From contig NZ_WIAY01000010.1 in the NCBI RefSeq assembly GCF_009467805.1, positions 29,188 through 93,187 on the forward strand: DNA of 64,000 bases, given 5' to 3'. Below are positions 35,222-45,087 of this stretch, piece after piece. How positions within the stretch are numbered: position 1 is the stretch's first letter; the number at the start of each line of letters is the position of its first letter. The position numbers and the translations under genes are program-made. The notes under the pieces are model-generated. The model saw only the letters and a list, made by a program, of their open reading frames with translations, made no database searches and had not been told where the DNA came from. Source of the DNA: Stenotrophomonas nematodicola (GTDB lineage: Bacteria > Pseudomonadota > Gammaproteobacteria > Xanthomonadales > Xanthomonadaceae).

Positions 35222-36394
35222 TCAGTCGAGGACGCGGCAGAACACGGCCTTGAGGTAGCGCGATTCCTGCACGTGGGCCATGAACGGATGGTCGGGACCG
35301 GCGCCAGCTACCTTGAGGATCTGGATGGTGCGGCCGGAATAGAAGGCCGCGCGGCGCAGCATGTCCAGGAACTGGTCCTCGGCCACCAGGCCGGTGCACG
35401 AGAACGTGGCGAACAGGCCACCGGGCTTGACCACACCCAGCGCCAGCTTGTTCATGTCCAGGTACTTCTTCAGGGCGGTGATCACCTGGTCGCGGTCACG
35501 GGTCATCTTGGCCGGGTCCAGGATCACCACGTCGTACTGCTCACCGCGGTTGGCCGCATCGCGCAGCCACGGGAAGATGTCGGACTGCACGAACTTCGGG
35601 CGCACATTGTTGAGGCGCGAGTTGCCCTTGGCGATGTCGATCACATCCTCGTCGATGTCGATGCCGACCACCTCGGACGCGCCGCGCACCGCGGCATACA
35701 CCGCAAAGCCGCCGGTGTTGCAGCACAGGTCCAGCACGGATTTGCCTTCCACCTGCCGGCTCAGCCACTCGCGGTTCTCGCGCTGGTCGGCGAAGAACCC
35801 GGTCTTGTGCGCCCCGGCCGGATCGGCACGGAACTTCATCCCGTACTCGGTGATCACCGACGCTTCGGTGGTGGTGTTGCCGTGGAAGTCGAAGCTCTCC
35901 TGCTTCTGCACGTGTTCGTCGGCGAAGCTGTGGAAGCGGCAGCCCGGGAACTGCTCGCGCAGCGCCTCGTAGATCCATTCGCGGTGGCGGAACATGCCGG
36001 CGGCGAAGAACTCCACCACCACCAGGTCGCCGTAGCGGTCCACCACCAGGCCGGACAGGCCATCGCCTTCGCTGTGCACCACGCGCCAGGCGTTGGAGAC
36101 ATCATCCAGCTTGAGCACGTCACGACGCAGCGACACCGCCTGGGCGATCTTGCGCGAGAACCAGCCAGCGTCCACCGGGATGCGCTGATCGGTTTCCAGG
36201 ATACGCACGGCAATGCGCGAATGACCGTTGTAGAACCCCCGGCCGATCCACTCCCCGTCCACGCCGACCACATCGACGATGGCACCGGGCTTGGGCCGGA
36301 CGGCAGGCTTTTCGACCAGTTTCTGGAAGATCCACGGGTGGCTGGAGCGCCAGGCGTTCTTGAGGCGGACTACGGGGGCGGGGGCATTGTTCAT
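35222..36394 (-). CDS. rlmI: 23S rRNA m5C1962 methyltransferase RlmI-type
   Basis: S-adenosylmethionine-dependent methyltransferase of 390 residues. An N-terminal PUA domain (VRLKNAWRSSHPWIFQKLVE... PGAIVDVVGVDGEWIGRGFYN) is followed by a Rossmann methyltransferase domain with motif I VLDLCCNTGGFAVYAA, motif IV VILDPAKMTR and the catalytic-Cys region FSCTGLV. Domain order and length match E. coli RlmI (396), which methylates C1962 of 23S rRNA; the exact target here is inferred. Single gene, divergent from the terC riboswitch region. Confidence 0.9.
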   Translation of the reverse strand: MNNAPAPVVRLKNAWRSSHPWIFQKLVEKPAVRPKPGAIVDVVGVDGEWIGRGFYNGHSRIAVRILETDQRIPVDAGWFSRKIAQAVSLRRDVLKLDDVSNAWRVVHSEGDGLSGLVVDRYGDLVVVEFFAAGMFRHREWIYEALREQFPGCRFHSFADEHVQKQESFDFHGNTTTEASVITEYGMKFRADPAGAHKTGFFADQRENREWLSRQVEGKSVLDLCCNTGGFAVYAAVRGASEVVGIDIDEDVIDIAKGNSRLNNVRPKFVQSDIFPWLRDAANRGEQYDVVILDPAKMTRDRDQVITALKKYLDMNKLALGVVKPGGLFATFSCTGLVAEDQFLDMLRRAAFYSGRTIQILKVAGAGPDHPFMAHVQESRYLKAVFCRVLD

Positions 36395-36471
36395 CGGCCT
36401 ATTGTAAACGGGCGCCGCCCCGGCCCGGCAGGCCGGCGATTTGACGCCGGCCCGAACAGCCCGCAGAATCG

Positions 36472-36603
36472 GCGCCAGAAGGGGAGTAGCTCCCAGACGT
36501 TGTCGCCGTCAATTCGAGCCCGCAGGCTCCGGTGCAACGGCAGTCCCACCCATCGGGACTGCGAGCGAGACCTTCGCCGCATGGCGAAGCTCTGTCCCCG
36601 GAT
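36472..36603 (+). ncRNA. yybP-ykoY manganese riboswitch upstream of terC
   Basis: The 280-bp leader of the TerC-family gene contains the family's landmarks: AAGGGGAGTAGC (36479-36490), a GCCGTCAA segment just after it, and the second conserved piece GCGAGCGAGACCTTCGCC with its partner GGCGAAG and a closing CCCCGG. These are typical of the yybP-ykoY class, which senses Mn2+ and commonly controls TerC/Alx and Mn exporters. Boundaries are approximate. Confidence 0.85.
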
Positions 36604-36626
36604 CCCCCCGATCCTCCGTTGCAGAT

Positions 36627-36658
36627 CCTCGCCGTCCGGCTTGAGGCTTTTTTCTTTT
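36627..36658 (+). terminator. Intrinsic terminator or expression platform between riboswitch and terC
   Basis: Stem CCTCGCCG / CGGC-TT-GAGG followed by CTTTTTTCTTTT, lying between the riboswitch and the terC start codon. Its position fits an expression platform that stops transcription unless the riboswitch is bound by metal. Confidence 0.6.
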
Positions 36659-36674
36659 CCCAACGGATAAACCC

Positions 36675-37634
36675 ATGCAGACGATCGGTAATTTGTGGTT
36701 GTGGGGCGGCTTCGGCGCGGTGGTGGTCATCGCGCTGCTGGTCGACCTGGTATTGATGCGCCACGGCGGCCCGCACAAGGTCACCTTCAAGGAGGCCCTG
36801 TGGTGGTCCATCGGCTGGGTCGCCCTGGCCCTGGCCTTCAACGGTGGCCTCTGGTACTACCTGAACGAGACCGCGGGCCAGGTCGTGGCCAACAAGGTCG
36901 GCCTGGAGTTCCTGACCGGTTATCTGGTCGAGAAGGCCTTGGCGGTGGACAACATCTTTGTCTTCCTGATGATCATGGGCTACTTCGCGGTGCCGGAAGA
37001 ACAGCGCCAGAAGGTGTTGATCATCGGCATCCTGGGCGCGATCGTGCTCCGTACGATCATGATCTTCGCCGGCAGCGTGCTGCTCACCAAGTTCCATTGG
37101 CTGCTCTATGTGTTCGGCGCGTTCCTGCTGTTCACCGGCTGGAAGATGTGGTTCTCCGCCGGCCAGGAGCCGGACCTGGAGACCAACCCTGCCCTGCGCT
37201 GGATGCGCAGGCACCTGCGCCTGCTGCCCGACTATGCCGGCAATGCCATGAGCGTGATGCGCGACGGCAAACGCTGGTACACCCCGCTGTTCGTGGTGCT
37301 GATCCTGATTGCCGTCACCGACGTGATCTTCGCCGTGGACAGCATCCCGGCCATCTTCGCCATCACCACCGACCCGTTCATCGTGCTGACCTCGAACGTG
37401 TTCGCGGTGCTGGGCCTGCGCGCGATGTTCTTCCTGTTGGCCGGCATGGCCGATCGCTTCCACCTGCTGCCCTACGGTCTGGCCCTGGTGCTGGCCTTCA
37501 TCGGCGCCAAGATGATGCTGATCGACATCTTCAAGATCCCCACCCCGATCTCGCTGGGCGTGGTGGCCGTCATCATCGCCGCCACGGTGGTGCTGAGCCT
37601 GAAGAACCCGCCCAAGCAGGACGGCCACGCCTGA
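36675..37634 (+). CDS. TerC/Alx-family membrane protein (manganese homeostasis)
   Basis: The 319-residue inner-membrane protein has about nine hydrophobic segments. TerC family signatures are present: VEKALAVDNIFVFLMIMGYF (the conserved acidic D-N motif within the membrane) and LILIAVTDVIFAVDSIPAIFAIT with the second Asp. Members such as E. coli Alx export Mn2+ or help secreted metalloproteins obtain metal. It is preceded by a yybP-ykoY riboswitch, which supports manganese as the signal and probable substrate. Confidence 0.92.
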   Translation: MQTIGNLWLWGGFGAVVVIALLVDLVLMRHGGPHKVTFKEALWWSIGWVALALAFNGGLWYYLNETAGQVVANKVGLEFLTGYLVEKALAVDNIFVFLMIMGYFAVPEEQRQKVLIIGILGAIVLRTIMIFAGSVLLTKFHWLLYVFGAFLLFTGWKMWFSAGQEPDLETNPALRWMRRHLRLLPDYAGNAMSVMRDGKRWYTPLFVVLILIAVTDVIFAVDSIPAIFAITTDPFIVLTSNVFAVLGLRAMFFLLAGMADRFHLLPYGLALVLAFIGAKMMLIDIFKIPTPISLGVVAVIIAATVVLSLKNPPKQDGHA

Positions 37635-37731
37635 CCCCGGTTGCCGCCTGCGGGATTGTCCCGCAGGCGGCACCTCTCTCTCCCATCGCGTTGCCCTTGT
37701 GTTCAGCCCGGGCGACGCAATCCCTAAGGGT

Positions 37732-38505
37732 ATGAACGCCAACCTGCCCCTGCCTGCCGGCGAGCCGCCGGCTCCGTCCCGTACCGACCGCGGTCGTGTG
37801 ATGCGGGCCTTCAACCTCAGCCTGGCCTTCGTGCTGGTGCTGGTGGCGGTGTTCACCGCCCAAGGTCATTTCGACTGGCGCCCGTGGGCAGTCGCCCCGC
37901 TGGACAAGGCCGGCCTGCTCGGCATTCTTGGCGCGCCGTTGCTGCACGGTTCGGTCCAGCACCTGGGCGCCAACGCGGCAGCCCTGCTGATCCTCGGCAC
38001 CCTCGCCGGCAGCGTCTATCCCAAGGCAACCCTGCGCGCATTCCCGTTGCTGTGGATCGGTTCGGGCCTGGGCGCCTGGCTGCTCGGCGACATCGGCAGC
38101 CGCCATCTCGGTGCCAGCGGCATCACCCACGGCCTGATGTTTCTGGTGTTCGTCCTCGGCCTGCTGCGCCGCGACCGGCCCGCCATCGCCGCCGGCCTGA
38201 TCGCCTTCCTGTTCTACGGCAGCATGCTGCTGACCATTCTTCCGCACGAGCCGGGCGTGTCCTGGCAGTCGCACATGGGCGGTGCCTTTGCCGGCATCGT
38301 TGGCGCCCTGCTGTTCCGCCTGTCCGACCCGATGGCGCCGCGCAAGCGCTACAGCTGGGAGGACGAGGACGAAGACGACCTCGCCCCCATGCGCGACAAC
38401 GACCTGGAACCTCCCTCCCCGCAAGGCGTGCCGGTGCTGTGGCAGCCGCGCGAAGGCCAGGACTACGTCGTGATCCCGTTCCGTAGACCCGAAGATCGAC
38501 GGTAG
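37732..38505 (+). CDS. Rhomboid-family intramembrane serine protease
   Basis: The 257-residue polytopic membrane protein carries the catalytic serine in LGASGITHGL (GxSG) and the histidine in SHMGGAFAG, so the Ser-His dyad looks intact. The early HGSVQHLGANAAAL segment matches the rhomboid HxxxN region. An Asp/Glu-rich cytoplasmic tail of about 55 residues follows the last membrane segment. It cleaves other membrane proteins within the bilayer; the substrate is unknown. I start at ATG 37732 (MNANLPLPAGE); AAGGG is very close to it, so a start a few codons away cannot be excluded. Confidence 0.87.
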   Translation: MNANLPLPAGEPPAPSRTDRGRVMRAFNLSLAFVLVLVAVFTAQGHFDWRPWAVAPLDKAGLLGILGAPLLHGSVQHLGANAAALLILGTLAGSVYPKATLRAFPLLWIGSGLGAWLLGDIGSRHLGASGITHGLMFLVFVLGLLRRDRPAIAAGLIAFLFYGSMLLTILPHEPGVSWQSHMGGAFAGIVGALLFRLSDPMAPRKRYSWEDEDEDDLAPMRDNDLEPPSPQGVPVLWQPREGQDYVVIPFRRPEDRR

Positions 38506-38517
38506 TGCCGGCAATGA
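38502..38517. repeat. Truncated GTAG-type repeat at convergent gene ends
   Basis: GTAGTGCCGGCAATGA lies across and after the rhomboid stop codon. It shares its first eleven bases with the repeat at 35149 but lacks the second half of the palindrome, so it looks like a decayed unit. Confidence 0.4.
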
Positions 38518-39615
38518 CTAGCGTTCGGTGTCGACCGCTTGGCGGCCCAGCGCCGGGTCATCGGTGAAGAACGCATCGATGCCGGTCGCCAGGTAGGCAC
38601 GCATCTCGGCCACGGACCCGGCGGCGTTGCGCGCAGTGGTATCGCCGGTGCGGAAGTCGGCGGCCTGGAAGGCGTTCTCCGGTCGGAAGGTATACGGGAT
38701 CACCATCAACCCGGCCGCATGCGCGTCGCGCACCAGCGCGGTCGGCGTGCCCAGCTTCCCGGCCGCATCCAGCGGAATCACCATGCGCAGGTTCGGTCCG
38801 ATGCCGTCGGCATAGGTCGCCACTTCGCGCAGGCCCGCCGGTGTGATCAGGTCTGCATAGCGTTGGCTGCCCTGGGCGGCCAGCACATCGCCGGGCTGCT
38901 GCGCCGGGTCGCCCAGCAGTTGCAGCAGGCGGATGTTCGACGCGCGGCCGATCCTGCCACGCAGGTAGCGCAGGTTGCCGACCTCGAAGGACTGGATCGT
39001 CACCGGCGCCACGCGGGTGTAGGCATTGCCCTGCAGCGCGGCCAGCACCGAGTCTTCCATCGGCAGGCCGATGCTCGCGAAGTAGGTGCCGTGCTTGATC
39101 TCCGGCACCAGCCCGATGCCGCGGTTGGCGCGGCCGGCCTGCTGCACCAGGAAGGCGATGATCTCGTCCAGCGTGGCGATGCGGAACTGCCCGTCGAACG
39201 CGGTGCTGCGCAGCTGCGGCAGCCGCTCTCGGGCGTACAGCGTCTTCAGCTCGGCCAGGGTGAAGTCTTCGGTGAACCAGCCCTCGATGCGCTCGCCGTC
39301 GATGGTCTTGACCGTCCTGCGGCTGGCGAACTCCGGGTGTGCGGCCACATCGGTGGTGCCGCCGATCTCGTTCTCGTGCCGCGACACCAGCACGCCGTCC
39401 TTGGTCATCACCAGGTCCGGCTCGATGTAGTCCGCACCATCGGCGATGGCCTGGGCGTACGACGCCAGGGTGTGCTCGGGCAACAGCGCGCTCGCACCGC
39501 GGTGGCCGTACACGGCCGCCTTGAGCGGCGCGGGAGAGGATTCAGCGCTCATGGCCACCGATGGTGCCACGGCCAGCGACAAGAGCAACGCACAACCCCA
39601 CAACGACTTCGACAC
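38518..39615 (-). CDS. glpQ: Glycerophosphodiester phosphodiesterase, periplasmic
   Basis: Hydrolyses glycerophosphodiesters from phospholipid breakdown to glycerol 3-phosphate and an alcohol. The 365-residue product has a signal peptide (MSKSLWGCALLLSLAVAPSVAMSA), so it is periplasmic like E. coli GlpQ. The catalytic and metal-binding residues appear in YGHRGASALLPEHTL, EPDLVMTKDGVLVSRHE and PEIKHG. It ends with FFTDDPALGR, typical of the barrel's last strand. Single gene; converges on the rhomboid gene with twelve bases between. Confidence 0.93.
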   Translation of the reverse strand: MSKSLWGCALLLSLAVAPSVAMSAESSPAPLKAAVYGHRGASALLPEHTLASYAQAIADGADYIEPDLVMTKDGVLVSRHENEIGGTTDVAAHPEFASRRTVKTIDGERIEGWFTEDFTLAELKTLYARERLPQLRSTAFDGQFRIATLDEIIAFLVQQAGRANRGIGLVPEIKHGTYFASIGLPMEDSVLAALQGNAYTRVAPVTIQSFEVGNLRYLRGRIGRASNIRLLQLLGDPAQQPGDVLAAQGSQRYADLITPAGLREVATYADGIGPNLRMVIPLDAAGKLGTPTALVRDAHAAGLMVIPYTFRPENAFQAADFRTGDTTARNAAGSVAEMRAYLATGIDAFFTDDPALGRQAVDTER

Positions 39616-39711
39616 CGCAAACCCCTGTTGATGCGGCCCGCGCCAGCGCGGCGGGGCGTGGAAAGGACGGGCGTAGTGTGGCGATGCGGTGTGACAGCGG
39701 GAAGTACGCGG

Positions 39712-41055
39712 CTACTTGCCGATGCAGAAGCTGGAGAAGATGCGTCCCAGCAGATCGTCCGCACTCATCCGCCCGGTGATCTCCCCCAGCGCCTCGTGGG
39801 CCAGGCGCAGTTCCTCGGCGGCCAGTTCCAGGTGCTCATGCACCAGCTCGGCCTCGGCGCGCCCGGCATGGCCGATGGCCTGGACGATGGCCTCCACATG
39901 CCGCGCGCGCGCGGAGAACTCGCCGTCCACGCTCTCGCCGGCACCGCCGCTGGCCAGCTCGCGCAGCCGCGCGTGCAGGCGGTCCAGGCCCATACCGGTG
40001 GCTGCCGACACGTGCACCACATCCGGCGCTGCATCGGCGGGCCATTGGGCCAGCAGGTCACTCTTGTTGTGGATCCACAGCTGCTGCGGCACCGCATCGA
40101 CGGCATCGCCGATGGCGACACGTCCGGCCTGCGGATCGCGCGCATCCAGCACGATGATCGCCAGGTCGGTGCGCTGCATCTCCGCGCGCGCGCGGCGCAT
40201 GCCTTCGCGTTCGATCGCGTCACCGCCGTCGCGCAGGCCGGCGGTATCGACCAGGGTCAGTTCCAGCCCGTCAATGCGGATGGTTTCGCGCAGAGTGTCG
40301 CGGGTGGTGCCGGCGATGTCGGTGACGATGGCACGTTCGCTGCCGGCCAGCGCATTGAGCAGTGAGCTCTTGCCGGCGTTTGGCGGTCCGACCAGCACCG
40401 CGTGCAGGCCGTCGCGCAGTTTGCGGCCGCGTTCGGCGTCGTCGCGCAGCCGCCCCATCGCGCGCAGCGCCTCGCCCAGGCCGCCGCGCACCTGCTCGCC
40501 ACCGAGGGTATCCAGCGGTTCGTCGGCGAAGTCGATGGCCGCTTCCACATGGATGCGCAGCAGAACAAGCTGTTCTGCGACCTCCTCCACGCGGCGCGAG
40601 AACACCCCGTCCAGCGAGCGCCGGGCCGCGCGCGCTGCGCGGGTATCGCCGGCGGCGATCAGATCGGCGATGGCCTCGGCCTGGGCCAGGTCGAGCTTGC
40701 CGTTGAGGAACGCCCGCTCGCTGAACTCCCCGGGCCGCGCCTGCCGCGCGCCCAGCGCGATGCAGCGCGCGACCAGCTGCTGCAGCACCACCGGGCTGCC
40801 ATGCCCCTGCAGCTCCACCACGTCCTCGCCGGTGAAGCTGTGCGGTGCCGGGAACCACAGCGCGATGCCGTCGTCGATCACCTCCCCCTGTGCATCGCGG
40901 AAGCGCGCGTAATGCGCGTGCCGCGGGCGCAGCGCGCGCACCCCGATCGCCTGGGCGATGGTCGCTGCGTGGGGGCCGGACAGGCGCAGCATGCCCACGC
41001 CACCGGCGCCGGGTGCGGTGGCGATGGCCACGATGGTGTCGGGGGCTGCGGACAT
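39712..41055 (-). CDS. mnmE: tRNA modification GTPase MnmE (TrmE)
   Basis: With MnmG, MnmE makes the 5-(carboxymethyl)aminomethyl modification of wobble uridine in several tRNAs. The 447-residue product has the N-terminal tetrahydrofolate-binding domain ([20 protein letters not shown]). A helical domain follows with an embedded G domain: G1 GPPNAGKS at about residues 223-230, G2 DIAGTTRD, G3 DTAG at 270-273, NKSD for G4. It ends in the invariant FCIGK with the catalytic Cys. It reads leftward as the outermost gene of the rpmH-rnpA-yidC-mnmE block that faces the origin. Confidence 0.97.
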   Translation of the reverse strand: MSAAPDTIVAIATAPGAGGVGMLRLSGPHAATIAQAIGVRALRPRHAHYARFRDAQGEVIDDGIALWFPAPHSFTGEDVVELQGHGSPVVLQQLVARCIALGARQARPGEFSERAFLNGKLDLAQAEAIADLIAAGDTRAARAARRSLDGVFSRRVEEVAEQLVLLRIHVEAAIDFADEPLDTLGGEQVRGGLGEALRAMGRLRDDAERGRKLRDGLHAVLVGPPNAGKSSLLNALAGSERAIVTDIAGTTRDTLRETIRIDGLELTLVDTAGLRDGGDAIEREGMRRARAEMQRTDLAIIVLDARDPQAGRVAIGDAVDAVPQQLWIHNKSDLLAQWPADAAPDVVHVSAATGMGLDRLHARLRELASGGAGESVDGEFSARARHVEAIVQAIGHAGRAEAELVHEHLELAAEELRLAHEALGEITGRMSADDLLGRIFSSFCIGK

Positions 41056-41124
41056 GGGGCGGGCTGCTGTGTGCGGTGGATCGGGGCATTCTACGGATCA
41101 CACCGTTGCGCGGGCCGCAGATGC

Positions 41125-41152
41125 GGGAAACCCGCCTTGCGGCGGGTTTCCC
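41125..41152. terminator. Terminator-like hairpin between yidC and mnmE
   Basis: A perfect 12-bp stem GGGAAACCCGCC / GGCGGGTTTCCC with a TTGC loop in the 113-bp gap after the yidC stop codon. No long T-run follows on the minus strand, so termination strength is uncertain. Confidence 0.65.
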
Positions 41153-41168
41153 GGGTCCGGTTGCCCGG

Positions 41169-42863
41169 TTACTTCTTGTTGGCGGGTGCGGCGGTGGCGG
41201 GCACCGGGTCGCTGCCGTGGCGCTTGGTCATCCACCACTGCTGCAGCAGGCCCAGGCCGCCGTTGACCACCCAGTACAGCACCAGACCGGACGGCATGAA
41301 GGCCATCATGACGCCGAAGATCAGCGGCATCATCTGCATCATCTTGGCCTGCATCGGGTCCATGCCCGGCGCGGGGGTCAGCTTCTGCGTGGCCCACATC
41401 ACCGCCACGTTGATCACCGGCAGGATGAAGTACGGGTCGCGTGCGGTCAGATCCTGGATCCAGCCGAACCACGGTGCCTGGCGCAGTTCCACCGACTCCA
41501 CCAGCACCCAGTACAGCGCGAAGAAGATCGGCATCTGGATGAGGATCGGCAGACAGCCGCCCATCGGATTGATCTTCTCCTTCTTGTACAGCTCCATCAT
41601 CGCGGTCTGGAACTTCTGGCGGTCATCGCCATAGCGTTCCTTCAGCTGCGCGATACGCGGCTGGAAGCGACGCATCTTGGCGCCGCTCTTGTACTGCGCG
41701 GCCGACAGCGGGTACAGCACCAGCTTCAGCAGGATCACCAGGCCGACAATCGCCCAGCCCCAGTTGTTGACGACCTTGTGCACCTGGTTCAGGACCCAGA
41801 ACAGGCCCTGGCCGATGATGGCCATCAGCGAGAAGCGGCTGTAGTCGACCACGCGGTCCAGGCCCGGCACGTCTTCCTTGGCGATCTGGTTGACCAGCTT
41901 CGGGCCCACCCACAGGCGTGCCTCGGAGCTGACCTGCTGGCCCGGTGCGACGGTGAAGGCCGGGCCGGTGGCCTGGATCTGGTCGCGGCCGTCATGCTGG
42001 GACAGCGCGTAGTTCGCGGCCTGATCTGCCTGCGGGATCCACGCGGTGAAGAAGTGGTGCTGCAGCATGGCGATCCAGCCACCGGTGACCTGCTGGTTCA
42101 GCGGGCCGTCTTCCAGATAATCCTTGAAGGCACGGCGCTGGTACTTCTTCTCGGCATCGAACCAGGTCGCGCCGTTGAAGCTGAACGAGTCCGGGTTGGT
42201 CATGCTGCGCGACAGGATCGTCGGGGTGCGGTCCAGGGTGCGGTAGACGTAGCCGTTCCACGGGGTGGTGCCGGCGTTGATCACTTCATCCTTGATCTTC
42301 ACCGCGTACTCGTTGCGGCTGACCGTATACGTACGGCGGATGCTGACGCCATTCGGGCCATTCCACACGAACGGGATCTGCAGTTCGTTCTGGCCCTTGG
42401 CCAGTTCGAAGGTCCTGGCGTCGCCGACCAGGGTGAAGCCGTTGGCTTCCGGCACCGGCATGCTCTTGTCCTGGCTGGTCCAGCCACTCACCGCGCGATA
42501 CGGGTGGGTGGCCTCTTCGGTCAGCAGGCGCACCGGCGGGCTGCCGTCGTCCTTGGTCTGCGGGAACTGCAGCAGCTCGGCGTCCAGCACCGTGCCGCCA
42601 TCCAGCACCAGACGCAGCACGTCGGTGGTAACGGTGACGCGCGGGGCGCCGGCGGCAGCCTGGGCGGTCGCCTGGGCCGGGGCGCTGCCCGGCGCGTGCG
42701 GCACCGTGGCGCCCGGTACGGCGCCGGCGGCGGGCACCGGGCCCTGGGTCTGGGCGGCCACCGGCGCGGTCGCCGGGGCGGCCTTGTCGCGGCCCCACTC
42801 CATCCACAGCAACACGGCCACCATCAGCCAGGCAAAGATCAGGAAAACGCGGGTCTGGTTCAT
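41169..42863 (-). CDS. yidC: Membrane protein insertase YidC
   Basis: YidC inserts and folds inner-membrane proteins alone or with SecYEG. The 564-residue product has an N-terminal anchor ([23 protein letters not shown]), an Ala/Pro/Gly-rich linker, the large periplasmic beta-supersandwich domain, and the conserved C-terminal five-helix core ([31 protein letters not shown]..., [34 protein letters not shown]). The positively charged groove Arg in MRRFQPR is present. The ATG overlaps the rnpA stop by one base on the minus strand. Confidence 0.97.
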   Translation of the reverse strand: MNQTRVFLIFAWLMVAVLLWMEWGRDKAAPATAPVAAQTQGPVPAAGAVPGATVPHAPGSAPAQATAQAAAGAPRVTVTTDVLRLVLDGGTVLDAELLQFPQTKDDGSPPVRLLTEEATHPYRAVSGWTSQDKSMPVPEANGFTLVGDARTFELAKGQNELQIPFVWNGPNGVSIRRTYTVSRNEYAVKIKDEVINAGTTPWNGYVYRTLDRTPTILSRSMTNPDSFSFNGATWFDAEKKYQRRAFKDYLEDGPLNQQVTGGWIAMLQHHFFTAWIPQADQAANYALSQHDGRDQIQATGPAFTVAPGQQVSSEARLWVGPKLVNQIAKEDVPGLDRVVDYSRFSLMAIIGQGLFWVLNQVHKVVNNWGWAIVGLVILLKLVLYPLSAAQYKSGAKMRRFQPRIAQLKERYGDDRQKFQTAMMELYKKEKINPMGGCLPILIQMPIFFALYWVLVESVELRQAPWFGWIQDLTARDPYFILPVINVAVMWATQKLTPAPGMDPMQAKMMQMMPLIFGVMMAFMPSGLVLYWVVNGGLGLLQQWWMTKRHGSDPVPATAAPANKK

Positions 42864-43354
42864 CAGCGTGGAGGCTCGGCGTGGCCGGCACGCGATGCCG
42901 GCTCGGACTGGGAAAGGGATGCAACGCCCAGGGGCGGCGGCATTGTGCCGTCCGCGCCCGGCATGGGCAATGTGCCAAGGCGGCGCAACAGGCGCTCGAA
43001 GGCCTGGCGGATCTCGGCATTGCTGGCGGTACGGGCAGCGCTACGGGCGACGACGACGTAATCGCCGGCACTCATCCACGGCCGTAGATGGCGTGTGGCA
43101 TCGCGCAGCACACGCTTCACTCGGTTGCGACCCACGGCTCGGGGATCGACTTTGCGCGACACCGCAAGACCCAGCCTGGCCGGAGAATCGCTCTTCAGCC
43201 AGTGCAGGGTCATCAGCGGATCGGACACACGGCGGGCGCCGTTGAAGACCGTTGTATATTCGGCACGCGTACGAACCCGCGCAGAGCGAGGAAATCGCTT
43301 GCGCGGGTCGGAACTGCTCACAGTCTGGATTGCGTCTGCCGCGGGAAGCGGCAT
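42863..43354 (-). CDS. rnpA: Ribonuclease P protein component RnpA
   Basis: Protein subunit of RNase P, which trims tRNA 5' leaders. The core contains the RNase P signature ([24 protein letters not shown], with the R-N-R-V-K-R motif). The start is uncertain: ATG 43354 ([10 protein letters not shown], 163 residues) directly follows rpmH, while GTG 43321 ([15 protein letters not shown] after the start) gives a more usual N-terminus. The C-terminus adds about 35 residues ([16 protein letters not shown]...) beyond the normal fold. The stop overlaps yidC. No yidD gene lies between rnpA and yidC. Confidence 0.9.
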   Translation of the reverse strand: MPLPAADAIQTVSSSDPRKRFPRSARVRTRAEYTTVFNGARRVSDPLMTLHWLKSDSPARLGLAVSRKVDPRAVGRNRVKRVLRDATRHLRPWMSAGDYVVVARSAARTASNAEIRQAFERLLRRLGTLPMPGADGTMPPPLGVASLSQSEPASRAGHAEPPR

Positions 43355-43359
43355 TGCAA

Positions 43360-43500
43360 TCAAGCGCTCAGGACTTTGCGGCCCTTGGCGCGGCGACGCG
43401 ACAGGATCTTGCGGCCGTCAGCGGTCTTCATACGGGCACGGAAGCCATGGTCGCGCTTACGCTTGAGGTTGCTGGGTTGGAAAGTGCGCTTGGTGGCCAT
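43360..43500 (-). CDS. rpmH: 50S ribosomal protein L34
   Basis: 46-residue ribosomal protein: after Met it reads [19 protein letters not shown] and ends in [12 protein letters not shown], the standard L34 sequence. First gene of the leftward rpmH-rnpA-yidC-mnmE block. A strong sigma-70-type promoter is visible 40-70 bases upstream. Confidence 0.97.
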   Translation of the reverse strand: MATKRTFQPSNLKRKRDHGFRARMKTADGRKILSRRRAKGRKVLSA

Positions 43501-43539
43501 GCGGGCCTCTATATGAAGGGGACGGAAAGAACCGGAAAT

Positions 43540-43567
43540 TCTATAGACCTGGCTGCGGTGCCGTCAA
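43540..43567 (-). promoter_or_regulatory. Sigma-70-type promoter of rpmH
   Basis: On the minus strand, -35 TTGACG (43567-43562) and -10 TATAGA (43545-43540) are separated by 16 bases, 40 bases upstream of the rpmH ATG. Confidence 0.75.
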
Positions 43568-43607
43568 GTCCTGCCCACTACGGGATTTCATCGGCCTGTG
43601 CAATAGC

Positions 43608-43628
43608 TGTGGATCATTTTGTGAATAA
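43608..43628. promoter_or_regulatory. DnaA-box-like sites upstream of dnaA
   Basis: TGTGGATCA (43608-43616) and TGTGAATAA (43620-43628) each differ by one base from the reverse DnaA box TGTGGATAA. They lie between the divergent rpmH and dnaA genes and could mediate DnaA autoregulation. The rest of this 252-bp gap holds the rpmH promoter; I see no clear dnaA promoter. Confidence 0.6.
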
Positions 43629-43752
43629 CTTCGGGACAACCATTCCCGGCCTCCCTCGTCGGTGGTAGTCTGCGCCATCCATTCTTCCCCCTTCCGGCCT
43701 GCGGTGCGGCGGTTTTTTACGCCTATGCGCTGGCCCCAGACGATTATTGCCG

Positions 43753-45087
43753 ATGGATGCCTGGTCCCGTTGTCTCGAACGCCTTGAAGCGGAGTTTCCG
43801 CCTGAGGATGTTCACACCTGGTTGAAGCCGCTGCAGGCAGATCTGCGCGCGGACAGCCTGGTGCTTTATGCGCCAAACGCCTTCATCGTCGACCAGGTGC
43901 GCGAGCTGTACCTGGCACGCATCAAGGAACTGCTGACGCACTTCGCCGGTTTCGGCGACGTTTTTCTTGAAATCGGCTCGCGTCCGCGCCCGGTGGAGCC
44001 GCAGATTGCGCCGATTTCGGGCTTCACCGCCCCGGTGGTGCCGGCCGAGCCGCTGGTACCGTTCGCCGGCAACCTGGATTCGCACTACACCTTCGCCAAC
44101 TTCGTGGAAGGCCGCAGCAACCAGCTGGGTCTGGCCGCGGCGTTCCAGGCGGCGCAGAAACCCGGCGATCGCGCCCATAACCCGTTGTTGCTGTACGGCG
44201 GCACCGGTCTGGGCAAGACCCACCTGATGTTCGCGGCCGGCAATGCGATGCGCCAGGCCAACCCGGCCGCCAAGGTGCTCTACCTGCGTTCGGAACAGTT
44301 CTTCAGCGCGATGATCCGTGCGTTGCAGGAAAAGACCATGGATCAGTTCAAGCGCCAGTTCCAGCAGGTGGACGCGCTGCTGATCGATGACATCCAGTTT
44401 TTCGCCGGCAAGGATCGAACCCAGGAAGAGTTCTTCCACACGTTCAACGCCCTGTTCGACGGCAAGCAGCAGATCATCCTGACCTGCGACCGGTACCCGC
44501 GCGAAGTCGAGGGCCTGGAAGCACGGCTGAAGTCGCGGCTGGCCTGGGGCCTGTCGGTGGCCATCGAGCCACCGGACTTCGAGACCCGCGCGGCCATCGT
44601 GCTCGCCAAGGCCCGCGAGCGCGGTGCTGAGATCCCCGACGATGTGGCGTTTCTGATTGCCAAGAAGATGCGCTCCAATGTTCGCGACCTCGAGGGTGCG
44701 CTGAATACGTTGACCGCACGCGCCAATTTCACCGGCCGTGCGATCACCACCGACTTCGCCCAGGAAACCCTGCGCGATCTGCTGCGTGCCCAGCAGCAGG
44801 CCATCAGCATTCCCAACATCCAGAAAACCGTTGCCGACTACTACGGGCTGCAGATCAAGGATCTGCTGTCCAAGCGCCGGACCCGGTCGTTGGCCCGTCC
44901 CCGCCAGGTGGCGATGGCGCTGACCAAGGAACTGACCGAGCACAGCCTGCCGGAAATCGGCGACGCGTTTGCCGGCCGGGACCACACCACGGTGCTGCAT
45001 GCCTGCCGCCAGATCCGCACGCTGATGGAGACCGACGGCAAGTTGAGGGAAGACTGGGACAAGCTGATCCGGAAGTTGAGCGAATGA
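43753..45087 (+). CDS. dnaA: Chromosomal replication initiator DnaA
   Basis: AAA+ protein that binds DnaA boxes and melts the origin. The 444-residue product starts at ATG 43753 ([20 protein letters not shown]; a TTG two codons upstream is in frame but less likely). It has the domain I protein-interaction helices, a short Pro-rich linker (about residues 80-104) and Walker A GGTGLGKT (149-156). Walker B is LLIDDIQF (209-216), and the C-terminal helix-turn-helix carries the DnaA signature [14 protein letters not shown]. The linker (domain II) is short, as usual in Xanthomonadaceae. Confidence 0.98.
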   Translation: MDAWSRCLERLEAEFPPEDVHTWLKPLQADLRADSLVLYAPNAFIVDQVRELYLARIKELLTHFAGFGDVFLEIGSRPRPVEPQIAPISGFTAPVVPAEPLVPFAGNLDSHYTFANFVEGRSNQLGLAAAFQAAQKPGDRAHNPLLLYGGTGLGKTHLMFAAGNAMRQANPAAKVLYLRSEQFFSAMIRALQEKTMDQFKRQFQQVDALLIDDIQFFAGKDRTQEEFFHTFNALFDGKQQIILTCDRYPREVEGLEARLKSRLAWGLSVAIEPPDFETRAAIVLAKARERGAEIPDDVAFLIAKKMRSNVRDLEGALNTLTARANFTGRAITTDFAQETLRDLLRAQQQAISIPNIQKTVADYYGLQIKDLLSKRRTRSLARPRQVAMALTKELTEHSLPEIGDAFAGRDHTTVLHACRQIRTLMETDGKLREDWDKLIRKLSE

